NCBI RefSeq assembly: GCF_003634455.1
Contig: NZ_RBLC01000001.1
Coordinates: 1,116,001-1,180,000, forward strand
Length of the DNA stretch: 64,000 nucleotides
Direction: 5' to 3'
Source of the DNA: Flavobacterium endophyticum
GTDB lineage: Bacteria > Bacteroidota > Bacteroidia > Flavobacteriales > Flavobacteriaceae
Shown here piece after piece: positions 44,775 to 52,957 of the stretch (positions are counted from its first letter, which is position 1; each line of letters opens with the position of its first letter). The notes below the pieces were generated by a model. It was not told the DNA's origin. It saw nothing but the letters and a program-made list of their open reading frames with translations, and did not search any database. The translations under genes were made by a program, and so were the position numbers.

Positions 44775-47700
44775 ATGGAAAACATTACATTTTCGCATCG
44801 GGCACGATCCCGAATGAAATGGTGGATGGCGCTGCTGTCCTTCATTGGCATGAGTCCATGGCTACATGCAAATCCGAATCCAAACACAGGCAGGGGCTCC
44901 CTCGCCTATTGTACGCCTGCTGCTACTTCAACTAGCAGTTTTATCAAAGACTTTAGTACAACGGGCGGCAGCACCAACATCAGCAACCTGAATACAGGAC
45001 AAGGTACGGGCGGCTATGCCAACCATACTACCATGACAGTCGGCCAATACGAAGGCGCCCCGGTCAGCTTTAGCGCGGTCTACAACACTGGAACCTTTGG
45101 CCTTGCCATTTGGGTCGATTGGAACAATAACGAAACCTTTGAGACTTCAGAAAGGATGTTCCAAACTTCAGCGTACAGCTCATCGCAGACCGGAACCATC
45201 ACGGTTCCTGCAGGAACGGCACAGGGCAGCTATCGCATGAGGGTGCTGGCCGATTTCAACAGCACCAACCCAAACAATCCGTGTGCTTTCTCAAGCGGAA
45301 GAGGAGAGGCAGAAGATTATACGTTTGTAGTAACTGCCCCTCCTGCCTGTCTACCTCCGACAAATCTAGCCGTAGGAAACATGACGCCTACCACAGCTCG
45401 GCTGACCTGGACGAGCACAAGAACATTGTTTGATGTAGAATACGGCCCTGCCGGATTCACGCAAGGCACAGGAACCATGACAACAGGAACAGCCAACCCG
45501 CTGAATATTTCAGGGCTTACTGCACAGACTGCCTACCAGTTCTATGTACGTACAGACTGCGGTCCTGATGGCAAGAGCGCCTGGGCAGGACCGTTCCGTT
45601 TCTTTACCGGGTATTGTACGCCTGCTGCAACTTCTACAAGCTATTTTATCAACAGCTTCACTACGACTGGAGGATTTGCCAACATTAACAATACGGGCAC
45701 GACTATAGGAACTGGGGGCTACTCCAACTATACCGCCCAAAAGGTAAGCCATTTTGAAGGCGGAACAATCAACTTTAGTGCTGCCTATAGCAGCGGTTCT
45801 GGATTTGCCGTCTGGGTAGACTGGAACAACAACATGACATTCGAGACTGGCGAAAGAATGTTCGCTACTACAGCTTATGGGGCCTCTTCAACAGGAAACT
45901 TTACCGTTCCTGCCGGGACTCCTGTCGGAAACTACCGCATGAGAATCCGTATGGATTATAACAACAACAGCCCTTCTAACCCTTGTACCTTTAACTCAGG
46001 CAACGGAGAGGCAGAAGACTACACGGTTGAAGTAGTCACTCCTCCATCCTGCCTTCCTCCAACGGAACTAGGTGTCGGAAACCTGACCTTTACAGGAGCA
46101 CAGCTCTCTTGGCTGGGCGAAGGAACCGTATTTGACGTAGAATACGGACCTGCCGGATTCACGCAAGGAACGGGAACCATGGCTTCTTCTGTAGCCAATC
46201 CTTATGACGCTACAGGGCTGACTCCGAATACATCGTACCAATTCTATGTACGCAGGATCTGCAGTGCCACAAACAAGAGCCCGTGGGCAGGTCCGTTCCG
46301 TTTCTTTACCGGATATTGTACGCCTGCTGCAACTTCTACAAGCTATTTTATCAACAGCTTCACCACGACTGGAGGATTTGCCAACATTAACAATACGGGC
46401 ACGACTATAGGAACTGGGGGCTACTCCAACTATACCGCCCAAAAGGTGAGCCACCACGAAAACGGATCGGTAAGCTTCAGCGCTGCCTATAGCAGCGGTT
46501 CTGGATTTTCGATCTGGATCGACTGGAACCGAAACATGGCTTTCGATACGGATGAAAGAGTATTCACTACTACAGCTTATGGGTCCTCTTCAACAGGAAA
46601 CTTTAACGTTCCTGCCGGAACTCCTGTCGGAAACTACCGCATGAGAATTCGTATGGATTATAACAACAGCAGCCCTTCTGATGCTTGTACCTTTAACTCA
46701 GGCAATGGGGAAGCGGAAGACTATACTTTTGAGGTAGTTACTCCTCCTACTTGCATGCCTCCAACAGAACTAGGAGCCGGCAACGTAACCTTTACGACAG
46801 CACAGTTTTCTTGGCTGGGCGAAGGAACCGTGTTTGACGTAGAATACGGCCCTGCCGGATTCACGCAAGGTACAGGAACCATGGCTTCCTCTGTAGCCAA
46901 TCCTTATGATGCCACAGGACTGACTGCTGATACATCGTACCAATTTTATGTGCGCAGGGTCTGCAGTGCCACAGACAAAAGCCCGTGGGCAGGTCCATTC
47001 CGTTTCTATACGGGTCCTTGCCGTTTTGCAGCGACTTCTACAAGCTACTTTATCAGAGACTTTACTACGACCGGAGGATTCCTGAACATCAGCAATACTG
47101 CTACAGGCATCGGAACCGGAGGCTATTCTAACTTTGCTGCCATGAGGGTACAGCAGGCTGTAGGCGGCACAATCAACTTCAGCGCTGCCTACGTCGGCAA
47201 TTCCGGATTTGCCATCTGGGTAGACTGGAACAAGAACATGGTATTTGATACCGACGAAAGAGTATTCAATACGACTGCCTATGGTGTGGCAGCAACCGGA
47301 AGCTTTGCGGTTCCAGCCGGAACTGCCTTGGGCAGCTACCGCATGAGAATCATGCTGGACTACAACAGTACGAGTCCGACTACGCCTTGCGCGCCAAGCT
47401 CTGGCAACGGAGAAGCAGAAGACTATACGGTTGAAGTAGTGACGCCTCCGTCTTGCCTGCCTCCGACCAATCTAGCAGTAGGAAACATGACGCCTACAGC
47501 AGCACAATTGACTTGGACAAGCACAGGAACGTTGTTTGACGTAGAATACGGCCCTGCCGGATTCACGCCAGGTACTGGAACCATGACAACAGGAACAGCC
47601 AATCCTTTGAACATTTCAGGACTTACGGCAGAGACCGCGTACCAGTTCTATGTACGTAGAGACTGCGGTACCGACGGCAAGAGCGCCTGGGCAGGACCGT

Positions 47701-49868
47701 TCCGTTTCTTTACCGGATACTGCACGCCTGCTGCAACTTCTACAAGCTATTTTATCAGCAGCTTCACCACTACGGGCGGATCTGCAAACATCAGCAATAC
47801 CGGCACGACCATCGGAACCGGAGGCTACTCTAACTTTACGGCCATGAAAGTGCAGCAATACGAAGGCGCTTCTGTCGGCTTCAGCGCTGCCTATAGCAGC
47901 GGCTCTGGATTTGCAATCTGGGTAGACTGGAACAACAACATGGTTTTTGATACTAACGAAAGAGTATTCAGTACGACAGCCTACGGTGCTGCTGCAACTG
48001 GAAGCATTACCGTTCCGGCTACGACTCCTGTAGGAAACTATAGGATGAGAATCCGTATGGACTACAACAACACCAGCCCGTCTGATGCCTGCGGGTTTAA
48101 CTCAGGCAACGGAGAAGCGGAAGACTATACCTTTGAGGTAGTTACTCCTCCTGCATGTCCTGCACCGACAGGCGGAGCAGCCGGAAACCTTACTTTTACG
48201 ACGGCACAGCTGACATGGGTAAGCAGCGGAACGTCGTTCGACGTAGAATACGGCCCTGCCGGATTCACGCAAGGCACGGGAACTATGGCAACTGCTGTAG
48301 CCAATCCTTATGATGTCACAGGACTTACTTCTGATACCGCTTACCAGTTCTACGTACGCAGGGCCTGCAGTACCACAGACAAGAGCACTTGGGCAGGACC
48401 GTTCCGTTTCTATACCGGATACTGTCTTCCTGCTGCCACGGGAACTTCCAATTACATCAAGGATTTTTCTACTACGGGAGGGTATACCAACATCAGCAAC
48501 CTGAATACGGGACAAGGTGCGGGAGGCTATGCCAACCATACGAGCATGGCAGTCAGCCAGCACGAAGGTGCACCAGTCAATTTCAGCGCAGTCTATAATG
48601 GCGGAACCTTTGGCCTTGCCATCTGGGTCGACTGGAACCGAAACATGGTGTTTGAGACTTCAGAAAGGATGTTCCAAACTACGGCGTACAGCTCATCGCA
48701 GATCGGAACCATTACCGTTCCTTCAGGAACGCCAGTGGGCAGCTACCGCATGAGGGTGCTGGCCGATTTTAACCTCACTACCCCAAACAATCCGTGCGGC
48801 TTCAATACTGGAAACGGAGAGGTAGAAGACTATACTTTTCAGGTAGCGACACCTCCGTCTTGCCTGCCGCCTGCCGCATTAGCCGCAAGCGCAACGTCTA
48901 CAACAGCACAGCTGTCATGGACCAGCAACGGAACGTCGTTTGACGTAGAATATGGCCCTAGAGGATTTACGCAAGGCACAGGAACAATGGCAACTGCTCT
49001 AACACAGCCGCAGCATGGCATTTCTGGACTTACTTCCAATACAGCGTACCAGTTCTACGTACGCAGAAACTGCGGTGCCGGAGACCTAAGTGCTTGGGCT
49101 GGACCGTTCTCTTTCACGACAGCTTGCGGAGCACAGACCGTTCCTTACTTGCTTGACTTTAACGAGGTAACAATTCCTGCATTGCCAGTATGTACGTCTA
49201 TCCAAAATGCGGGAACTGGAAATAACTGGAAAACCGACAACGTAAACGGATGGGGCTTTGCTTCTAAACTTTTGAACTATAGCTACAATTCTTCAAACCC
49301 GGCTAATGCTTGGTTCTATACCAACGGAATCCAATTAGAAGCAGGAACAAACTATACGCTGAAATTCCAGTACGGAAACAGCGGCAATACAAATTATGTA
49401 GAAAGACTAAAAGTCAACATTGCTGCTTCTGCGGATTATAATGCGATGACAAGAAACATCGTAGACTATCCGGCCATCACAAACAACACGCCGCTAGAAT
49501 CGTCTACTACCTTCACGGTAGAAACAAGCGGTGTGTATTATCTAGGATTCAACGCCTACTCTATCACAGACAGGGCTCAGATTTATGTAGATAATATTGC
49601 GGTTGACGTAGCGCTTTCTAATCCAGATTTTGAAACGACAGCTTTCAAAGCGTATCCGAACCCGGTAAAAGACCTGCTGCATCTTTCGTACAGCCAGGAG
49701 ATTACGGAGATTGCGGTGTTCAACATGGTAGGACAGCAGGTACTCGCTACATCGATACGCGATAGCAAAGGCCAGATAGACCTATCGGCATTGCCATCGG
49801 GCACCTATGTGGTAAAAGCGAGAACAGCTGATAGCAGCATGAAGACGATAAAAGTCATCAAGCAATAA
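44775..49868 (+). CDS. giant GEVED / fibronectin-III type IX-secreted protein
   Basis: A 1697-residue surface or secreted protein. After a rather polar leader and a signal-like segment (WWMALLSFIGMSPWLHA, about 16-32) come six units of GEVED plus fibronectin-III. GEVED is recognised by AIWVDWNNN, then GSYRMRVL, then GEAEDYTF. Fibronectin-III is recognised by CLPPTNLAVGNMTP and FDVEYGPAGFTQGTGTM. Units repeat every 702 bp (705 for the first). A beta-sandwich domain (about 1450-1610) and a type IX sorting tail follow (AFKAYPNPVKDLLHL ... LPSGTYVVKA). GEVED domains occur on adhesins and secreted hydrolases, but no catalytic domain is seen here. G+C is visibly higher than in the core genes. Confidence 0.92.
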   Translation: MENITFSHRARSRMKWWMALLSFIGMSPWLHANPNPNTGRGSLAYCTPAATSTSSFIKDFSTTGGSTNISNLNTGQGTGGYANHTTMTVGQYEGAPVSFSAVYNTGTFGLAIWVDWNNNETFETSERMFQTSAYSSSQTGTITVPAGTAQGSYRMRVLADFNSTNPNNPCAFSSGRGEAEDYTFVVTAPPACLPPTNLAVGNMTPTTARLTWTSTRTLFDVEYGPAGFTQGTGTMTTGTANPLNISGLTAQTAYQFYVRTDCGPDGKSAWAGPFRFFTGYCTPAATSTSYFINSFTTTGGFANINNTGTTIGTGGYSNYTAQKVSHFEGGTINFSAAYSSGSGFAVWVDWNNNMTFETGERMFATTAYGASSTGNFTVPAGTPVGNYRMRIRMDYNNNSPSNPCTFNSGNGEAEDYTVEVVTPPSCLPPTELGVGNLTFTGAQLSWLGEGTVFDVEYGPAGFTQGTGTMASSVANPYDATGLTPNTSYQFYVRRICSATNKSPWAGPFRFFTGYCTPAATSTSYFINSFTTTGGFANINNTGTTIGTGGYSNYTAQKVSHHENGSVSFSAAYSSGSGFSIWIDWNRNMAFDTDERVFTTTAYGSSSTGNFNVPAGTPVGNYRMRIRMDYNNSSPSDACTFNSGNGEAEDYTFEVVTPPTCMPPTELGAGNVTFTTAQFSWLGEGTVFDVEYGPAGFTQGTGTMASSVANPYDATGLTADTSYQFYVRRVCSATDKSPWAGPFRFYTGPCRFAATSTSYFIRDFTTTGGFLNISNTATGIGTGGYSNFAAMRVQQAVGGTINFSAAYVGNSGFAIWVDWNKNMVFDTDERVFNTTAYGVAATGSFAVPAGTALGSYRMRIMLDYNSTSPTTPCAPSSGNGEAEDYTVEVVTPPSCLPPTNLAVGNMTPTAAQLTWTSTGTLFDVEYGPAGFTPGTGTMTTGTANPLNISGLTAETAYQFYVRRDCGTDGKSAWAGPFRFFTGYCTPAATSTSYFISSFTTTGGSANISNTGTTIGTGGYSNFTAMKVQQYEGASVGFSAAYSSGSGFAIWVDWNNNMVFDTNERVFSTTAYGAAATGSITVPATTPVGNYRMRIRMDYNNTSPSDACGFNSGNGEAEDYTFEVVTPPACPAPTGGAAGNLTFTTAQLTWVSSGTSFDVEYGPAGFTQGTGTMATAVANPYDVTGLTSDTAYQFYVRRACSTTDKSTWAGPFRFYTGYCLPAATGTSNYIKDFSTTGGYTNISNLNTGQGAGGYANHTSMAVSQHEGAPVNFSAVYNGGTFGLAIWVDWNRNMVFETSERMFQTTAYSSSQIGTITVPSGTPVGSYRMRVLADFNLTTPNNPCGFNTGNGEVEDYTFQVATPPSCLPPAALAASATSTTAQLSWTSNGTSFDVEYGPRGFTQGTGTMATALTQPQHGISGLTSNTAYQFYVRRNCGAGDLSAWAGPFSFTTACGAQTVPYLLDFNEVTIPALPVCTSIQNAGTGNNWKTDNVNGWGFASKLLNYSYNSSNPANAWFYTNGIQLEAGTNYTLKFQYGNSGNTNYVERLKVNIAASADYNAMTRNIVDYPAITNNTPLESSTTFTVETSGVYYLGFNAYSITDRAQIYVDNIAVDVALSNPDFETTAFKAYPNPVKDLLHLSYSQEITEIAVFNMVGQQVLATSIRDSKGQIDLSALPSGTYVVKARTADSSMKTIKVIKQ

Positions 49869-49888
49869 ACAAAATAGTTGTTTTTTTA

Positions 49889-49928
49889 AAAGCCAGCCGG
49901 GTAATTAGATTATCTGGCTGGTTTTTTT
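49889..49928 (+). terminator. intrinsic terminator of the GEVED protein gene
   Basis: Stem of about 12 bp: CCAGCCGGGTAA (49893-49904) pairs with TTATCTGGCTGG (49910-49921) with G-U pairs, then a T-run. Confidence 0.85.
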
Positions 49929-49930
49929 AT

Positions 49931-49982
49931 TTGGAGATTTTGGATTTCAGATTTTAGATTGTGGATTTTAGATTTTGGATTT
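49931..49982. repeat. GATTTTA-type 7-base repeat tract
   Basis: About seven imperfect heptamers GATTTTG / GATTTCA / GATTTTA. The same family as at 9700 and 30109. Confidence 0.7.
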
Positions 49983-50024
49983 TTTTCATGTTGTTTTTGA
50001 GGAAAAAAGTGTGCTTTTTGGAGC

Positions 50025-50660
50025 GCCTAAAAAACAGTTACACCAAAAAAGTGACCACTTACGCCTGTATTTGACCACTTATTACTTTTGGGTTGTCTTT
50101 TTAAACTCAAATAGCAACCTTTGTCTTGTCTTTGTTTTTAAATGTTATTAATAAAGGTTTGAAAAAAGTGTCTCTCAACGTTTTGTTCATAAAAGAAACT
50201 GGTTTAGGTAAACAAAAAAACCGAGAGAGACACTCCTTTTAAAAACAAGGCAGTCCAGATAGGAATTTTAAATTCTCATCGGCGGTAAAGTAAAAATAGG
50301 CCAGGCATAGATTAGGCTATACAACAAAGAAAGCAAGCTCTTTTATTTTTCATTTTTAGTGAGTTTTGATTGACATCCCTAAAGAAAGAGAGCTACTTTC
50401 TTTTTCTAACAAGAACGTTCAAAGCATAAGTGCCTCTTAGTTGTTTATCAGGTTAAGTTTGGTAGTAAAGTTACAAACAGGAACAGTAGGGGTATTAGTT
50501 CATAGGGTACTGATAAGCGTCTAGAGGCATTTTTAATTCCATTTATAAGGAACGCTCTTCATCTTATTTTCATAAAATTTTGTCCTCATAGTTTAAATAT
50601 GTGAAAATTAAAAGTTAAAAGTTCAATTATAGAGATGGAGAGCTCCTTATTTTTTTATTA
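50025..50660 (+). repeat. multi-hairpin intergenic element, copy 2
   Basis: The leader is nearly identical to copies 1 and 3. Outer pairing TTGTTTTTAA (50132-50141) / TTAAAAACAA (50239-50248) encloses stem I, GTGTCTCTC (50168-50176) / GAGAGACAC (50225-50233). Stem III: AAAGAAAG..AGCTC (50326-50340) / GAGCT.CTTTCTTT (50390-50403). Stem IV: AAGTGCCTCT (50428-50437) / AGAGGCATTT (50523-50532), with an inner TTATCA/TGATAA. Stem V: AAGG..GCTCTTCATCT (50547-50564) / AGATGGAGAGC.CCTT (50633-50648), then a T-run. Stem II is unclear. It ends 12 bases before the stop of the converging nuclease-like gene. Confidence 0.75.
50036..50090 (+). promoter_or_regulatory. candidate LytTR operator and -7 box, copy 2
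   Basis: Phased repeats AGTTAC (50036-50041), ACTTAC (50057-50062) and ACTTAT (50077-50082), 21 and 20 bases apart. TACTTTTG (50083-50090) follows directly. The second repeat differs from copy 1 by one base. Confidence 0.5.
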
Positions 50661-50671
50661 AGTTTTGGCAA

Positions 50672-51646
50672 TTACGGTCTAGGAATATCTCCATCATTAA
50701 AATCATCATCCCTGAGGTATAGCTCTCCCGTAGTAGCAATATCTGAATTGAAATAAAAATCAGGACTTATAATTGTATCGGTAGAGAAGTTAAAAGCCAT
50801 TCTAACTTTTACAAAAAAGTCTATCGGTTCTGTAAGCTGAATTTGGATCCTAAAAAGAGCTTTAGGATATGCATATATTGGGTCCTCCAATTCAATTGTG
50901 TTTTTCCCTTCTTGAGCAAGATCACATACTAATTTTGCGTTAAACTTCTTGGTAACCTTTAGAATTCCTGTTGGTTTATTTAGTCTTCCAGCAAACGCGA
51001 CAGGAAGTAGCTGGGCTAATATATCTATTGAATTCAACAGTATTGTATTCTCTGAATTATTGATAAAAGATATGTCAAAAACAGGAAGTATGTTTTTGCT
51101 TCTGTCGTCGTGAAATTCGTATACCATCTTATTGGTCTCATATTGACGGTATATTTTTTTACTTAACACTTCAATCCTGGCTATTTCTATGAAATTATTC
51201 CTAAAAGGATAGTATTTGTTAACCAAATGACTAAACAAGAACAAATTATTGCTGATGTAGTCCCAACTCCAATATTCGATGCTAAAAGGTAAATTGTGCT
51301 TGTATGCTAAAGTATTTAAGAGATTTTGTATGTGAACATCATTTTCTAATGAGGTCGCAATAATAAGCTTACGAGGAAAAGTTCCCGTCTTTAAAATGGC
51401 ATTTATATCATCAATAATTTCATTTATGAAATTGACCTTTTGAGCATTACTATTAAGATTAAGATTTCTGAGCTTGCATTGGGAAGCAATCTTTTTTTCA
51501 GGCGAAATAATATCTATCCCATTTTGGCTCTGCCCCCGGCGACCGTATAGCGAAAAACTTGTAGTATTATGCACAGCATTTAGCAAATCGCATACGAGGC
51601 TTTCAAATACTTCTGGGCTTTTTGGAATGGGTAATTGGTAATGCAT
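50672..51646 (-). CDS. PD-(D/E)XK nuclease-like protein with unknown C-terminal domain
   Basis: A 324-residue protein of no named family I can assign. Residues 1-65 fit the start of a restriction-endonuclease fold: Glu15 in EVFESLVCDLLNAV, Asp45 in QNGIDIISP, and Gln56-x-Lys58 in IASQCKLR. The E...D...QxK set is typical of Mrr-like and NTPase-associated nuclease domains. Residues 70-150 continue as alpha/beta (KLIIATSLEND). About 190-324 is a beta-rich domain of unknown role. No methylase, NTPase or partner lies beside it, so an isolated defence effector is a guess. It is flanked by direct repeats (element copies 2 and 3) and is more AT-rich than the surface genes. Confidence 0.7.
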   Translation of the reverse strand: MHYQLPIPKSPEVFESLVCDLLNAVHNTTSFSLYGRRGQSQNGIDIISPEKKIASQCKLRNLNLNSNAQKVNFINEIIDDINAILKTGTFPRKLIIATSLENDVHIQNLLNTLAYKHNLPFSIEYWSWDYISNNLFLFSHLVNKYYPFRNNFIEIARIEVLSKKIYRQYETNKMVYEFHDDRSKNILPVFDISFINNSENTILLNSIDILAQLLPVAFAGRLNKPTGILKVTKKFNAKLVCDLAQEGKNTIELEDPIYAYPKALFRIQIQLTEPIDFFVKVRMAFNFSTDTIISPDFYFNSDIATTGELYLRDDDFNDGDIPRP

Positions 51647-51681
51647 ACTTAAATCATTTTTAATTAAATGCTTACATACTC

Positions 51682-51689
51682 CAAATTTA
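51682..51689 (-). promoter_or_regulatory. candidate -7 element for the nuclease-like gene
   Basis: Minus-strand TAAATTTG matches TAnnTTTG 36 bases ahead of the ATG. A TTG (51716-51714) lies 24 bases further upstream, slightly long spacing. Confidence 0.4.
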
Positions 51690-51803
51690 AGTTATTTGAA
51701 TGTCTTAATTCTGCAAATTGTTTTTTGTAGATGCCTTCAGAGTGTAGCGTAAAAAAATATATTTCAAGCCATCTTTTTTAGTAAAAATATCACTTTTAGG
51801 ATT

Positions 51804-52450
51804 GCCTAAAAAAACAGTTACACCAAAAAAGTGACCAGTTACGCCCGTATTTGACCACTTATTACTTTTGGGTTGCCTTTTTAAACTCAAATAGCAACCT
51901 TTGTCTTGTCACAGTTTTAAAAGTTACTAATAAGAGGATTAAAAAGTGTCTCTCAAAAGTTTCTTCATAAGAATCTAGGTTTAGTTAATACAAAAAAAAC
52001 CGAGAGACACTCCTTTTAAAACAAGACCATTTGTTCATTGGCATGTTATGGCTTTTTTAGGCTTTGCAGTCGGTTATAAAAATAAAGAAAGTGTGCCTTG
52101 CTATTTTTTAAAGTAATGATTTTGATTAGCAGAATAACAAAAACGGGCCACTTTCTTTTCTTTATTTTATAACAAGGCAGGCCAACTATCTTGCCTAATG
52201 GTGTACTGTAAAAAAAGTTCAAAAATAAGTGCCTCGTAAGGCGTATCAGGTGATTTTGGTAGTAAATAGCGCACACTTGGAACAGATTGGTGGAATAGGT
52301 TTCATTGGTTACTGATAGCATTATTGGGGCACTTTTTCTTAAAACTATAAGGAACGCTCTTCATCTTATTTTCATAAAATATTTAGTCATCATAGTTTAA
52401 AATATGAAAATTATCACGTTATACAAACCCGATGGAGAGCTCCTTATTGT
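51804..52450 (+). repeat. multi-hairpin intergenic element, copy 3
   Basis: Outer pairing GTTTTAAAAG (51914-51923) / CTTTTAAAAC (52013-52022) encloses stem I, GTGTCTCTC (51946-51954) / GAGAGACAC (52002-52010). Stem III: AAAGAAAGTG-T-GCC (52084-52097) / GGC-CACTTTCTTT (52146-52158), with the same bulged T as in copy 1. Stem IV: AAGTGCC (52227-52233) / GGCACTT (52328-52334), with an inner TATCAG/CTGATA. Stem V: AAGGAACGCTCTTCATC (from 52349) / GATGGAGAGCTCCTT (to about 52445), nearly identical to copy 2. No gene is encoded inside it. Confidence 0.75.
51816..51870 (+). promoter_or_regulatory. candidate LytTR operator and -7 box, copy 3
   Basis: Phased repeats AGTTAC (51816), AGTTAC (51837) and ACTTAT (51857), then TACTTTTG (51863-51870). 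The core from the first repeat to the -7 box appears the same as in copy 1. Confidence 0.5.
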
Positions 52451-52498
52451 TTTACACAAGCTCCTACAGCAGCGCCAAACCTGTAGCTGCTATATAAA

Positions 52499-52825
52499 TT
52501 AGGTCTGCAGCTGCCTAAACGGCAAGAATCTTTTCTTCGCTGTGTCCCTGCTTTCCTTATACGGACAGCTTATGTTCTTATTGCGACTCTTGAAGTTCTT
52601 ATTGGCACTCCTCAAGTTCTTATAGGCTCTGCTCATGTTCTTATATGCACTCCTCAAGTTCTTATAGGCTCTGCTCATGTTCTTATACGCACTCCTCAAG
52701 TTCTTATAGGCTCTGCTCATGTTCTTATACGCACTCCTCAAGTTCTTATAGGCTCTGCTCATGTTCTTATACGCACTCCTCAAGTTCTTATAGGCACTGC
52801 TCATGTTCTTATACGCACTCCTCAA
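52499..52825 (-). CDS. possible heptad-repeat protein encoded by a minisatellite
   Basis: An open frame of 108 residues made of heptads AYKNLRS and AYKNMSR repeated about ten times, then a basic, irregular C-terminus (SCPYKESRDTAKKRF). A 7-residue period with hydrophobic Tyr and Leu/Met positions could form a coiled coil, but no signal, family or promoter is seen. The frame may simply follow from the 21-bp DNA repeat, since the opposite strand is open too. Treat it as doubtful. Confidence 0.35.
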   Translation of the reverse strand: MRSAYKNMSSAYKNLRSAYKNMSRAYKNLRSAYKNMSRAYKNLRSAYKNMSRAYKNLRSAYKNMSRAYKNLRSANKNFKSRNKNISCPYKESRDTAKKRFLPFRQLQT

Positions 52826-52840
52826 GTTCTTATACGCACT
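52580..52840. repeat. 21/42-bp tandem repeat (minisatellite)
   Basis: Alternating 21-bp half-units TGTTCTTATACGCACTCCTCA minus one base and AGTTCTTATAGGCTCTGCTC, giving a 42-bp higher-order period repeated about five to six times, with decayed units at the left end. The array lies directly after element copy 3 and 120 bases ahead of the gene at 52958. Array length is likely to vary between strains. Confidence 0.85.
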
Positions 52841-52957
52841 TTATAGAAGACAAGAAGTACGTCGCAACCCTTAAAAAGTCCTTATTATGATAAATTTTGG
52901 ATAGAAAATCATTCTTCCAATACAAACAACGTAGTATTAATTTAAAAATGTAACCTT

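Noticed and set aside
51705-51890. A 61-residue minus-strand ORF across the leader of element copy 3
   Set aside because: It is made of the repeated leader sequence. The equivalent position in copies 1 and 2 is not kept as an ORF.
52046-52321. A 91-residue minus-strand ORF inside element copy 3
   Set aside because: It lies across stems III and IV, is not maintained in copies 1 and 2, and has an unnatural composition.
43980-52450. Reading the hairpin elements as integron attC sites or insertion-sequence ends
   Set aside because: No RYYYAAC/GTTRRRY boxes, no integrase or transposase, no terminal inverted repeats and no target duplications are seen.
52580-52840. CRISPR array
   Set aside because: Units are contiguous with no unique spacers, and no cas genes are present.
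52645-52890. Plus-strand Ser/Tyr/Cys repeat ORF over the minisatellite
   Set aside because: It is a shadow of the 21-bp repeat; any strand of a repeat whose unit is a multiple of three stays open.
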